A DNA stretch of 64,000 nucleotides from UBA6772 sp965183875 (GTDB lineage Bacteria; Bacteroidota; Bacteroidia; Flavobacteriales; UBA7430), in the NCBI GenBank assembly GCA_965183875.1, contig CBCYMK010000018.1, forward strand, positions 1-64,000, written 5' to 3'. A model generated the notes under the pieces. The model saw only the letters and a list, made by a program, of their open reading frames with translations, did not search any database and was not told the DNA's origin. Shown here one piece after another: positions 44,285 to 55,260 of the stretch (position 1 is its first letter; every line of letters begins with the position of its first letter). A program made the translations under genes and the position numbers.

Positions 44285-46057
44285 ATGTTCGGAGGCAAAA
44301 ATAAGAAAAGAGAAAAGATAAAACTAAAGAAAGGTAGTTTTAAAAAGTCATTGCAGATATTTAAATACCTAAAACCCTATAAATCGGCTTATATACTAGG
44401 TATGCTATTCCTTTTACTCTCTAGTTTTGCTTCGTTAATCTTCCCAATGTTTATTGGTGAAATGGTCGATGCGAGTCAGGAATCCATGGATAGCATTAAT
44501 CAAATGGCACTATTACTATTTGGTTTATTTACTCTACAAGCGATATTTTCTTATTTCAGAATCGTTTTATTCGTTAATGTAACCGAAAAATTCTTAGCAA
44601 AACTACGTCAAGCTACTTATGAGCACCTTATACGTTTGCCCATGAGTTTCTTTAATAAACGCAGAGTGGGAGAATTAAACAGTCGTATTGCATCAGACAT
44701 ATCTTTACTACAAGAAACATTTACCACTACAAGTGCAGAATTTATCAGACAGATAATTATAGTTTTTGGGGGTATTATCCTTCTAGGGTTTACTTCTATT
44801 AGACTTGCAGGTTTTATGCTTTCTATATTTCCTGTAATTATTATAGTTGCCGTAATTATAGGCCGTAAACTACGCGCATACTCAAAAACAGTACAAGACC
44901 ATATAGCGCATTCTAACACCATCGTTGAAGAAACGCTACAAGGCATTACCAATGTGAAAGCATTTGCTAATGAAGTTTTTGAATCGATGCGTTATAAAAA
45001 CACAACTGAACATATTGTAACTGTAGCTATAAAAGGCGGGAGGCTAAAAGCAGCTTTTGCTTCCTTTATTATCTTAGGTATATTTGGTGCTATTGCAGCA
45101 GTTATATGGTACGGAGCACGACTTATACACCAGGGAGAAATGAGTATGGGCGACCTAACCTCTTTCCTTATGCTTACTATATTTATAGGAGCTAGTATTG
45201 GAAGTATTGCCGATTTATATGCACAAATACAAAAAGCAATAGGTGCCACAGAAAAACTGATGGAGATCTTAGAAGAAACTCCAGAAGAACATACAAAAGG
45301 GGAAATTACCCATACTATAAAAGGAGCTATCAACTTCGATAAACTCTCTTTTAGTTACCCTAACAGGGTAGATGTAGAAGTACTGAACACAGTTAATTTA
45401 AGAGTAGACCAAGGACAACAAGTAGCACTCGTTGGTTCTTCTGGTGCAGGAAAATCTACTATTACCCAACTATTAATGCGTTTTTACCAAGGCTATACGG
45501 GTAGTTTAACCATCGATAACACAGAAATTACTGAGTTGCCTTTAACAGACTTAAGAAAACAAATTGCTATTGTACCTCAAGACATCTTACTATTTGGAGG
45601 GAGTATAGAAGAAAATATTGCCTATGGTAAACCTGGAGCAAGCATAGAGGAGATAAAACACGCTGCCAAACTAGCCAATGCACACTTGTTTATAAACGAG
45701 TTTCCTGAAGCCTATAACACGCTTGTAGGTGAAAGAGGTATTCAGTTATCTGGTGGACAAAGACAGCGTATTGCTATTGCAAGAGCAATTTTAAAAGACC
45801 CTAAAATTCTTATTCTCGACGAGGCTACCTCTGCCCTAGATTCTGAATCTGAAAGTCTGGTACAAGAAGCATTAGAGAAATTAATGAAAGGTAGAACTTC
45901 ATTAGTTATAGCACATCGACTTGCAACGGTGAGAAATGCAGATAAAATTTTCGTTTTAGACAAAGGACAAGTAGTAGAATCTGGGAATCACGAAGAGCTT
46001 TCTAAATTAAAAAATGGCCTTTACAAAAAACTAAGTGATATGCAGTTTCAAGTATAA
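44285..46057 (+). CDS. ABC transporter, fused permease and ATPase (MsbA-like exporter)
   Basis: A 590-residue half-transporter that works as a dimer. Six transmembrane helices (about residues 35-325) are followed by the ATPase with Walker A GSSGAGKST, the Q-loop QDILLFGGSIEENI, signature LSGGQRQRIA, Walker B ILILDEATSALD and H-loop IAHRLAT. MsbA-like exporters move lipids, lipid A or drugs; the cargo is not evident here. The start at 44285 follows a good promoter. A 19-base perfect terminator follows the gene. Confidence 0.92.
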   Translation: MFGGKNKKREKIKLKKGSFKKSLQIFKYLKPYKSAYILGMLFLLLSSFASLIFPMFIGEMVDASQESMDSINQMALLLFGLFTLQAIFSYFRIVLFVNVTEKFLAKLRQATYEHLIRLPMSFFNKRRVGELNSRIASDISLLQETFTTTSAEFIRQIIIVFGGIILLGFTSIRLAGFMLSIFPVIIIVAVIIGRKLRAYSKTVQDHIAHSNTIVEETLQGITNVKAFANEVFESMRYKNTTEHIVTVAIKGGRLKAAFASFIILGIFGAIAAVIWYGARLIHQGEMSMGDLTSFLMLTIFIGASIGSIADLYAQIQKAIGATEKLMEILEETPEEHTKGEITHTIKGAINFDKLSFSYPNRVDVEVLNTVNLRVDQGQQVALVGSSGAGKSTITQLLMRFYQGYTGSLTIDNTEITELPLTDLRKQIAIVPQDILLFGGSIEENIAYGKPGASIEEIKHAAKLANAHLFINEFPEAYNTLVGERGIQLSGGQRQRIAIARAILKDPKILILDEATSALDSESESLVQEALEKLMKGRTSLVIAHRLATVRNADKIFVLDKGQVVESGNHEELSKLKNGLYKKLSDMQFQV

Positions 46058-46070
46058 TTCACTTTAGTCC

Positions 46071-46112
46071 AAAAAAGAGCCCTGTCTTAACTAAGACAGG
46101 GCTCTTTTTTTT
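46071..46112 (+). terminator. Rho-independent terminator after the ABC exporter
   Basis: A 19-base perfect stem containing GAGCCCTGTCTTA closes on a two-base loop and runs into a T tract. It also faces the minus-strand gene on the other side and may act in both directions. Confidence 0.93.
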
Positions 46113-46140
46113 AAGTACTATGTCCCGTCCTAAAATATAC

Positions 46141-46944
46141 TTATAACTCAAATATTGAAACAATTGGTAAATGATCACTGATAGAGTTTTCAAAAATACC
46201 AGATAAATTTAAAGTATTAGACTCCATTAAACCGTTAAATAAGTCTAATGACACAAACATATGATCAATTTGATGAATTATTTTTCCACCCTTAGGATTT
46301 CTAAATGTGGGAACTAGTTTGTTATTAAAACTACTTAAGCATTCTTCTAAACCCAAGTCATTTAACCTATCCATTATCTCTTTGTTCCCACTGGGACCAC
46401 CACTCCATAAGTAATCAAAAGTTACAGAAGCATTAAAATCACCAGCTACAATCCAAGGATCTCGGTATAAACATTTATTATTCCTTAATATATCCCATAG
46501 AATTTCCGTACACCATAATTTAGTGCTTTGAGTTAATTTAACGGTTGAAACATCAACATTAATTAGTCGTTCAGAAGGTATAGACCAAGCAGGCGAGTAA
46601 ACAGAAATAACATTAATTATATGTTGTGGGCTTATGGTAATTTTGGCACTAATAATATTACCATTAAAAAATAAAAGTTCTTTATTTACCCAATCTAAAT
46701 TAGATTCCAAAGCTGATTCTTTTAATTCTCCGCGTGCCAGGATCGCTGTTGAAAACTTCTGCTCCAGACCAAATTTGTTGGTAGCTTTTCTTGAAATCAC
46801 TTTGTATTCATCACTAAATGACTTAGGGATTTCACCAACCTCCTGAAGGGTAATAATATCAGGGTTAATCTTTTTAATTACCTCCCAAACTTGACTGTCT
46901 TTTTTAGCTCTTCTAACATTCCAACTTAATACAATTAACTTCAT
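46141..46944 (-). CDS. Endonuclease/exonuclease/phosphatase family protein
   Basis: A 267-residue protein of the EEP (exonuclease III / DNase I) superfamily. Catalytic landmarks are LSWNVRRAKK, the metal-binding glutamate in ITLQEVGE, the GDFNASVTFDYLW block, and the C-terminal SDHLPIVSIF Asp-His. The substrate (DNA repair site, phosphoinositide or other phosphate ester) cannot be told from sequence. It begins 10 bases after topB on the same strand, suggesting a DNA-related role. Confidence 0.85.
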   Translation of the reverse strand: MKLIVLSWNVRRAKKDSQVWEVIKKINPDIITLQEVGEIPKSFSDEYKVISRKATNKFGLEQKFSTAILARGELKESALESNLDWVNKELLFFNGNIISAKITISPQHIINVISVYSPAWSIPSERLINVDVSTVKLTQSTKLWCTEILWDILRNNKCLYRDPWIVAGDFNASVTFDYLWSGGPSGNKEIMDRLNDLGLEECLSSFNNKLVPTFRNPKGGKIIHQIDHMFVSLDLFNGLMESNTLNLSGIFENSISDHLPIVSIFEL

Positions 46945-46954
46945 AAAACTGGAA

Positions 46955-49280
46955 CTAGCACTTTAAAACAATCTCAAAAGCATCATTAAATTTAAGCTTA
47001 GCATTAATCTTTTCTTCATTTACTATAAACCCTTTAATAATAGCAGTTTCTCCTTTAGTGAGTAATTGCTTACACTGAGCCTCAGTAAGTTTTTTACCGT
47101 ATAATTCAAAAGGCACTACAGTCCTACAACCTTCTTTAAAACGCTCACATCCAAAAGCCGTTTTACCTTGAATTATAGTACCTAGCTTACAGTTAGGACA
47201 CTTGAACTCTAACGCTTCTTTTAGTTCCAATTCTACAGTATAATCGTCGGTAAAGAGTAACCTAGCCTCTACTTTATTTCCTTCTAATAAATAAGCCTTT
47301 CCGTAACTAGACTTTCCTTTAGTTAGAAGCTGAGTAATTTGTTTTTCGGATAGTACCTTTCCAAATTGCTCAAATGGGATTACCAAGTGACAGCCCTTTT
47401 TATAGGCACTACAACCAAAAGCTGTTTTACCTTTTACTATATCGCCCTCCTTACATTTTGGACATTTAGGCAGGCTTACGCTTTTTTTAATTTTTGCAGA
47501 AGCTTCACTAAAACGACTAACAGATTGTCTGTTTTTAACATCTTTTACTACAGTAGTAACTAAAGACTCCATCTCCTTTAAGAAAACTTTATAGTCGTAG
47601 TTACCCTGTTCTATATCTCTTAACTTCTTCTCCCACTGACCAGTAAGTTTTGGGGATTTCAGCAATTCATTCTGTATAGTATCAATTAGCTGTACTCCCA
47701 TAGGGGTAGCCACTAATTTCTTTCTTTGTTTTACGATATATTTACGTCTAAACAGGGTTTCTATAACTGCAGCTCTGGTAGAAGGACGACCAATTCCATT
47801 TTCTTTCATCAAATCTCTAGCCTCCTCATCTTCTACCTGTTTTCCTGCAGTCTCCATAGCACGTAATAAAGAACCCTCAGTATGCCAAGAAGGAGCTTTA
47901 GTAGACTTCTCTTCGAGAACAGGTTCGTGGGCACCACGCTCTCCTACCGTGAAGTTTGGCATTACAGCCTCATCTGCATCTCCAGTAGACTCTTTGCCAT
48001 ATACATTACGCCATCCTAAATCGAGAATTTGTTTCCCATTAGCTTTAAATGCTACAGTATTTGCCGTTCCTTTAACAGTCGTGTTAGACACGATACAATC
48101 TGGATAAAAAGCGGCAATAAAACGCTTACTTATTAAATCGAAAACCATTTTCTCGTTATACGACAAGCCACTTGTAGGATTTTGTCCAGTTGGAATAATC
48201 GCATGGTGATCGGTAACCTTTTTATCGTTAAAAACTTTTTTAGACTTGCGTATAGGCTTACCCAACAATGGGTTAATTATAGAACCGTAAACCTGTAAAC
48301 CTTTGAGTATTCCTTCAATTTTAGGATATACGTCATTTGGTAAAAACGTAGTATCTACACGAGGATACGAACATAATTTTTTCTCGTATAATCCTTGGAT
48401 AATTTTAAGAGTCTCTTCGGCAGATAAATTAAATCTACTGTTACAGGCAACTTGTAAAGAAGTTAAATCGAATAAACGCAAAGGGCTCTCCTTCCCTTCT
48501 TTGGTCTCATTAGATAGAATTTCGAAATCGGCTTCAGACATCAAGCTTAACTGTTGTTTAGCTTTTTCTAATTCTGTAAACTTACCTGAAACGGCACTAA
48601 AAAGGGTGTTTTTATATTTTGTTTGAAGCACCCAGTATGGGCTAGGCTTAAATTCTTCAATCTCTTTTTGGCGATTCACAATCATAGCCAAAGTAGGCGT
48701 TTGCACCCTACCGATTGACAGAACCTGCTTACCATTTCCGTAACGTAAGGTATATAAGCGAGTAGCATTAAATCCTAAAACCCAATCTCCTATTGCTCTG
48801 GCCTTACCCGCATTATATAATTTATCAAACTCGCTGCCCGCTTTAAGTTTAGAAAAACCTTCTTTAATAGCTTCGTTGGTTAAGGAGGAAATCCATAATC
48901 GCTCTATAGGTTTTGTATTTCCAGCATGCTCTAAAACCCACCGTTGTATTAACTCTCCTTCTTGCCCAGCATCCCCACAGTTTATAACCGTAGTACAAGA
49001 GTTTACCAAATACTTAATCACGGCAAACTGATCACTCACCCCTTTATTATCTATCAGCTTAATTTCGTAGGCTGGCGGAAGAATTGGTAGATAACTCAAA
49101 TTCCATGGCTTCCACGATGGGTTGTATTCATGAGGCTCTTTTAGCGTGCAAAAATGTCCAAAAGTCCAAGTTACCTGATAGCCATTACCTTCGTAATACC
49201 CTATCTTTTTTTCATTGGCACCCTATCACAAGAGCAATCTCTCTTGCAACACTCGGTTTTTCTGCAATACAAAGCTTCAT
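46955..49280 (-). CDS. topB: DNA topoisomerase III, one frameshift near the start
   Basis: Type IA topoisomerase of about 774 residues. From the ATG at 49280 the first frame gives KLCIAEKPSVAREIALVIG. An extra base in the C run at 49221-49223 then shifts reading. Without it the protein continues with ANEKKIGYYEGNGYQVTWTF and GHFCTLKEPHEYNPSWKPWN into the long downstream frame. Later landmarks are IGRVQTPTLAMIV, the active-site tyrosine in LCSYPRVDTTFLP, and two C-terminal zinc-ribbon-like repeats (FKCPNCKLGTIIQGK). A sequence error is the likeliest cause of the break. Confidence 0.9.
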
Positions 49281-49409
49281 ACTATTCTTTTAGAGAAGAT
49301 TCGAAAATATAAAATTTAAGCCTACAAATATACGATGTGAATAAGTTCTTGGCTATTCTCGTTTTTTCTAAATTGCATGCTCTATTTAAACGTTGAAAAC
49401 ACAATAGAT

Positions 49410-50172
49410 ATGAACCACAAAGACCTAAAAGATTTTCTCGACGATAAGGTAGATTTATATCTAAAGCCAAACTTTGTGGTCGACGATCCTATAAGTATAC
49501 CACATCAATTTAACCTAAAAGAAGATATAGAAATTGCAGCTTTTCTTACTGCTACCATTGCATGGGGTCGTAGAGTTATGATCATGAAAAACGCAAATAT
49601 GATGATGGATATAATGGACCAATAGTCCGTACGACTTTATCTTAAATGCGAGTAAACAAGAAGTAAATAAGAGTTTAGATTTTTGTCACCGTACTTTCCA
49701 AGGTGTCGACCTTGCAAACTTTTATTTATTCGCTTCGTAATATCTACCAAAATCACCAGGGTTTAGAGGCTTGTTTTTATACCGACAAAGAAGATATGAG
49801 TTGTTTTGTATATCAAAATTTAAACAAACTTTTTTTAGCATCAACCATCAAGTAAGAACCCAAAAACATATTTCAGACCCACTAAAGGGTTCAGCCTCTA
49901 AAAGATTAATCATGTTCTTGCGTTGGATGGTTCGTTCCGATAAAGAAGGAGTTGACTTTGGCTTGTGGAAAACGCTTAAACCAAAACAACTATCCTGCCC
50001 TTTAGACGTACATACTGCAAATGTAGGAAGGAAACTAGGTTTAATTACTCGGAAGGCAAACGACTGGAAAACTGTAAAAGAGTTGGATGTTCACCTCCGA
50101 GGCTTTTGTGCAGAAGACCCAGCAAAATATGACTTTGCACTATTCGGTTTAGGTGTTTATGAGAAGTTTTAG
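49410..50172 (+). CDS. TIGR02757 family protein, several frameshifts
   Basis: Start MNHKDLKDFLDDKVDLYLKP at 49410 is preferred to an ATG 11 codons upstream. The TIGR02757 family (about 250 residues, function unknown) is recognisable through FLTATIAWGRRVMIMKNA, SPYDFILNASKQ, RTQKHISDPLKGSASKRL, FLRWMVRSDKEGVDFG and VHTANVGRKLGL. Reading changes frame at 49623 (extra T), 49720-49723 (extra T) and 49830-49836 (one T missing). Restoring them gives a continuous protein. It begins a five-gene plus-strand set running to kdsA. Confidence 0.82.
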
Positions 50173-50203
50173 GCTTTCAACTTTCACAGGTCTATAAAAA
50201 CTT

Positions 50204-50211
50204 TAACTTTG
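50204..50211 (+). promoter_or_regulatory. Promoter element for the BatA-like gene
   Basis: TAACTTTG matches TAnnTTTG, 15 bases before the start at 50219. Confidence 0.55.
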
Positions 50212-50218
50212 CCTTTTA

Positions 50219-52268
50219 ATGAAATTACTGGAACCATACTTCCTCTACGCTTTTCTGGCATTAGCCATTCCTATACTCATTCACTTATTTTCGCTACAGA
50301 AACACAAAACTGTTTTTTTCAGTAACGTATCGTTTCTTAGAGAGTTACAGCAGAAAAAGAGTCAAATAACAAAACTTCAAAAGCTATTATTACTACTAGT
50401 TAGACTGCTTCTCCTATCGGCAATCATACTTGCTTTTTGCCAACCTTACCTCAGTAAAAAGGAACATCTTATTAATTCTGAACAGCTAATAGGAGTTTAT
50501 ATTGACAATTCCTTTAGTATGAATGCCAATAACGATAAGGGAGTACTTATTGAACAGGCTAAAAATCATGCTCGTTCAATTATTAACGCACATAAAGGAA
50601 AAGATAAATTTGTCTTTTTAAGCAACGACCTACAGGGAAAACACCAACGTATAATAGACTATAACGATTGTATTGAAGCCATTGACAATACAGAAATAGT
50701 ACCGAGTTTATTAAGCTTAAGTGCTGTAGCAGATAGGTTTAATTCTATTACAAAAAGTGAATCTCATAAAGAGAAAGACCTTTATCTAATAAGTGATTTT
50801 CAAAAATCTAGCAGTCCAGAAAGCTTCTTTAGCAAGCCTAAAAAAACACAAACTCACTTACTCCCTATTAGATCCTACCCACAGGCTAACCTATCATATA
50901 GATACCTGTTACCTAGAAAACCCGAATCATACCTTAGGGCAACAGGAAACCTTATATTTTGAGGTAACTAACAGCTCTAATGAGTTGATAGAAAACTTAA
51001 CTGTACGCTTGTTTATTAATGGAAAACAAAGAGCTCTTAGCACACTAAAAATTGAAGCAAACGCTCAAAACAGCGCTAAACTAATATTCAATAATCACTC
51101 TACGGGAACGCAAGAAGCGTATTTAGAATTGAGTGACGCTACAATTGACTTCGATAATAAATTATATTTTAATTTTGCTGTAGAACAATCTACAAAAGTA
51201 CTTTGTATACATCAGGGGAAACAGAACTTATCGTTAACAAGCTTATTTAACGACCCTATATTTGACTATACAAGTATACCTGTTGGGGAAATACGGTTTT
51301 CAGAATTTAAAAATCAAAATTTAATCATCCTAAATGGGCTTACCAATCCTACCACAGGCTTAATAAACAACTTAAAAGAATTTACTTCTCAAGGAGGAAA
51401 CTTATTAATCTACCCTTCTAAAACCTTAAATTTCAATTCGTATAAGGCATTATCTAAAAGCTTTAAACCTTCCAGCGTTTACGAAACTAAATAACAAGAA
51501 GCTGGAGATTTCTACTCTAAACAAAAACCACAGCGTATTTAATGAGGTTTTTGAGAAACAGGCTAAAGAATCGGTATATCCTGAAGTAAGCCAGTATTTT
51601 AGTTTAGACAACACTTTTAATAGCAGTGAGGAAAACATCCTACTCCTAAGTAGTAAAGAAGCCTTTTTAAATTCCTACAAAAATGGCTTAGGTTCTATTT
51701 ATTTACAGACATCCCCACTTAATACAGAAGCAAATAAACTAGAAAAGCACGCCCTATTTGTTCCCCTATTGTACAATATATCATTGTTGAGTTCTCGTAA
51801 AACTCAACTCTATTATACCTTAGGTAAAGACAAGGTAATTCAAGTAAACGAAGTCGACACACACACAGCAATGGAGAATACAAAAAGAAAATCTGGTAGA
51901 TTTTATTCCAGAAGCTAGAGTTATAGAACAGCGAATACAGATTACCATTCCAAGCACACTCAAAGAAGATGGCTTCTATTTGTTTACTAAAGGGGAGCAC
52001 AGAAAAACAATCTCATTTAATTATAATAGAGATGAAAGTATTTTAGATTGCTGGGAAAAAGAAGAATTAGAAGAAAATAAGCACAAGGTATAAACACATA
52101 AATATTTGGCATAAAGAAGGGCTTTTACTTGAAGAAGCTCTGAAAGAAAACCGTAGTGGTACTCCACTGTGGCGAATTTTCATCTTCTTAGCACTACTAT
52201 TTATTATGCTTGAGAGCTTACTGCTAAAAAATTGGAATAAAAAGGCTCAAATTAATACTGAGAACTAA
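50219..52268 (+). CDS. BatA-domain (aerotolerance-like) membrane protein, at least four frameshifts
   Basis: About 680 residues when repaired. The N-terminal BatA domain has two membrane helices (PYFLYAFLALAIPILIHLFS and LLLLVRLLLLSAIILAFCQPY). A vWA-like part opens with LIGVYIDNSFSMNAN, and a C-terminal helix (WRIFIFLALLFIMLESLLL) ends the protein. Frame changes are visible near 50897 (extra T), 51468 (extra C), 51890 (extra A) and 52090 (type unclear). Each joins meaningful sequence on either side, for example PQANLS to IDTCYLENPNHTLG. Its role is unknown; BatA-type proteins were linked to aerotolerance in Bacteroides. Confidence 0.72.
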
Positions 52269-52277
52269 AAGCTACTT

Positions 52278-53548
52278 ATGAAAATCCTCATTAAAAATGC
52301 AACCATCTTAGATGTAAACTCTAAATACCATCAATTAGAGAAAGATATACTAATAGAGAATGGACTTATCCTTTCTATAAAAGATAGTATAATTGATGCT
52401 GAGGCGGAAACTGTAGTAGCAAAAAACTTACATATTTCGCAGGGATGGGTAGATTTAAACGCTCGTTTTGGAGAACCTGGACACGAGTACAAAGAAGATT
52501 TAGACAGCGGGATGAATGCTGCCGCACAGGGTGGGGTTTACTCACATAGCACTTATGCCTTCTACAGAACCTTGTATACAAACCAAGGCCGATATTAGCT
52601 ATCTCATCCATCAATCAGCTCATAATATAGTAGACATACACCCAATTGGAGCTCTTACCGAAAACCGTAGTGGAGAACAGATTACCGAGATGTATGATAT
52701 GCATCAAAATGGAGCCATTGCTTTTAGCGATGACAAGCGCTCTATTGCCAATTCTAGCTTAATGAAAATTGCACTTTTATACGCTAAGAACTTCAACGGT
52801 CTTATTATGTCTTATTCTTCAGAAGCTAAGATTTCGGAAAAGGGGGCAAATGAACGAAGGAGTAACAAGCACTAAACTGGGACTCAAAGGAATACCTGCC
52901 CTAGCGGAAGAATTACAAATTGCTCGAGACCTACAGTTATGTGAATATACAGAAGCTAAAATTCACTTTTCTACAGTCTCTACTTTACAATCTGTAAATT
53001 TAATACGCGAAGCTAAAGCTAAAGGGTTAAATATTACCGCAGATACCAGCTCCTACCACCTATACTTAAATGATGGTGAACTAGAGAGTTTTGATAGTAA
53101 TTTAAAAGTAAAACCACCTCTTAGAACTACTAAAGATATAGATGCTTTAAAGCAAGGCTTAAAAGATGGGACTATAGATGCTATATGTTCAGATCATTAT
53201 CCGCAAAATATTGAAAACAAAAAATGTGAATTCAATATTGCCGACTTCGGAATGGTGAATTTAGAAAGCTCTTTTGCCATAGCCAATACCGCTTTACAAA
53301 ACACAGCAGACACTGCTTTTATAGTAGATAAACTAACAACTAAACCAAGAGCTATTCTTGGACTAGATAGCTCCATTATAGAGGAAGGTAACTTAGCCGA
53401 CTTAACATTATTCGACCCTACATTAAAATGGACTTTCTCAGGTGAGAACATTCGCTCAAAATCTAAAAACACTCCTTTTATAGGAACTAACCTTACCGGT
53501 AAAGCTATAGCGATTGTGAACAATGGTCAACTTTCGGTTTGTAACTAA
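52278..53548 (+). CDS. Dihydroorotase-like protein without the metal-ligand HxH, two frameshifts
   Basis: An amidohydrolase-superfamily protein of about 422 residues. The usual DxHxH start of the active site is replaced by DLNARFGEPGHE, so the key metal ligands are missing; the later SDHYP Asp is kept. GLKGIPALAEELQIARDL and DGTIDAICSDHYPQ are typical of the Bacteroidota dihydroorotase paralogue that follows the BatA-like gene. It may be non-catalytic or regulatory. Extra G residues at 52533-52536 and 52842-52846 break the frame; removing them gives AAQGGFTHIALMPS and KISEKGQMNEGVTS. The start is 10 bases after the previous stop. Confidence 0.8.
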
Positions 53549-54434
53549 GCAATGTAATTACAGAAATAACAAACAAAAATTGACTACTACTAAAGGACAA
53601 AAAGCTGCACTTACCGCCCCTAAATGGCTACGGCTAAGTTTTGCAATTATGGAGCGAATAGCACCCGCTCTAACAGCTAGAATTGCAGCGTTTTTATTCT
53701 TTACCCCAATAAGGTTTAAGGCGCCAATACAAGAACAAAAATATTTTGGAGAGGCAAGAACTAAAACCATTAGTTATAAAAACAATAAGGTTAAAGTATA
53801 CGAATGGGGAAACGCTAAAAAAGCAATCCTTCTGGTACATGGATGGGCAGGAAGAGCTACACAAGTAGCACATCTTGTAAAACCTTTAATAAATGCGGGT
53901 TATAAAGTATACAGCTTCGACGCTCCAGGACATGGTCATTCAAACGGTAGACACACTCATTTTTTGGAGTTTTCGGAAATTATAATAGCTTTAAACAAAC
54001 AGTTTTCTGATATAGAATCTATCGTTGGGCATTCTATGGGTGGTTCTGCTTGTGTGCATGCAATTACCCAAGGTTTTAATCCGAAAAAATGTATTACTAT
54101 AGGTTCGCCTGCAAGTGTAGACTGGGTTTTAAACTCATATTGCAAACAAATAAATCTCTCTAGTAAAATTGCCGAGCGAATAAAAAACCGACTTGAAAAT
54201 AAGTTTGCTCAAAAATTTGAAGATCTTAGCCTGCGTACAATGGTGAAAACTATAAACACACCTGGATTAGTAATACACTGTGAGGATGATATTGATGCAC
54301 CAGTAGATTGTGCATATCAGATACATGAAAATTGGAAAAACAGTAAGCTACTATGTACCCAAAATTTGGGTCATAGAAGAATACTTAAGAATAGAGAAGT
54401 AGCACAAACAATAATTGACTTTTTAAAATCATAA
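53523..54434 (+). CDS. Alpha/beta hydrolase fold protein
   Basis: A serine hydrolase of 303 residues if the ATG at 53523 is used, overlapping the upstream gene by 26 bases; a start a few codons later is also possible. The oxyanion region ILLVHGWAGRAT, nucleophile elbow VGHSMGGSA, the acid in HCEDDIDAPVD, and the histidine in NLGHRRILKNREV complete the triad. No signal peptide is clear. The substrate is unknown. It sits between the dihydroorotase-like gene and kdsA in one operon. Confidence 0.8.
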   Translation: MVNFRFVTKQCNYRNNKQKLTTTKGQKAALTAPKWLRLSFAIMERIAPALTARIAAFLFFTPIRFKAPIQEQKYFGEARTKTISYKNNKVKVYEWGNAKKAILLVHGWAGRATQVAHLVKPLINAGYKVYSFDAPGHGHSNGRHTHFLEFSEIIIALNKQFSDIESIVGHSMGGSACVHAITQGFNPKKCITIGSPASVDWVLNSYCKQINLSSKIAERIKNRLENKFAQKFEDLSLRTMVKTINTPGLVIHCEDDIDAPVDCAYQIHENWKNSKLLCTQNLGHRRILKNREVAQTIIDFLKS

Positions 54435-54436
54435 TT

Positions 54437-55220
54437 ATGCTTAAGGCACTACCTACATTAAAAAATACAGACGCTAATAACTTCTATTTACTTGCAGGAC
54501 CCTGCGCTATAGAAAGTGAAGAAATGGCCTTTGAAATTGCACAAAAGATTAAAGAAGTAACCGATAAATTAAAAATTCCGTTCATTTTTAAGGGCTCTTA
54601 CAGAAAGGCCAACCGTTCGAGACTGGATTCTTTTACAGGGATAGGCGATATTAAAGCTTTAGAAATATTAAAAAAAGTAGGCGAGCATTTTAACATACCT
54701 ACCGTTACAGACATACACTCTGCAGAAGAAGCAGCAATGGCTGCAAAATATGTAGACGTACTACAAATACCTGCATTTTTATGTAGACAAAACAGACCTT
54801 TTGGTAGCTGCAGCAAAAACAGGTAAAGCAGTAAATATAAAAAAGGGACAATTCCTATCTGCTGAATCGATGCAGTTTGCAGCACAGAAAGTAATAGACT
54901 CTGGAAACCCTAACGTGGCAATAACAGATAGAGGGACTATGTTTGGTTATCAAGATCTCATTGTAGATATGCGAGCTATTCCAGCAGTACAAAACTTAGG
55001 ATTTCCTGTAGTATTAGACATTACCCATTCACTCCAAACACCAAATCAAACCTCTGGGGTAACTGGTGGTAAACCACAATTAATAGAAACTATTGCCAAG
55101 GCGGGTATTGCATCTGGTGCAGACGGTATATTTTTAGAAACTCACCCTAAGCCTTCAGAAGCTAAATCTGATGGAGCTAATATGCTACCTTTAGACCAGC
55201 TAAGAAGATTTACTAACTAA
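54437..55220 (+). CDS. kdsA: 3-deoxy-8-phosphooctulonate synthase (KDO-8-P synthase), one frameshift
   Basis: Condenses arabinose 5-phosphate with phosphoenolpyruvate for the KDO core of lipopolysaccharide. The first frame gives FYLLAGPCAIES, FIFKGSYRKANRSRLDSF and VTDIHSAEEA. An extra A in the run at 54789-54792 then shifts reading. Without it the sequence reads FLCRQTDLLVAAAKTGKAVN, joining the second frame, which has GTMFGYQDLIVDM, DITHSLQTPN and FLETHPKPSEAKSDG. The repaired protein has about 260 residues. Because the gene is normally essential, the break is probably a sequence error. Confidence 0.92.
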
Positions 55221-55260
55221 ATTAGTACGTGTAAGAAAAGCAATACTATAAACCTTCTAT

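Noticed and set aside
46113..46140. Stretch TATGTCCCGTCCTAAAATAT reminiscent of an insertion-sequence end
   Set aside because: No second copy or inverted partner and no transposase in the window, so a mobile-element claim is not supported.
49084..49293. Plus-strand open frame over the start of topB
   Set aside because: Shadow of the frameshifted topB 5' region, which gives a clear topoisomerase sequence on the minus strand.
49410..55220. Interpreting the TIGR02757-to-kdsA operon as a decaying pseudogene cluster
   Set aside because: Breaks are single-base and mostly homopolymer insertions, flanking protein sequence is well preserved, and kdsA is normally essential; sequence error is simpler.
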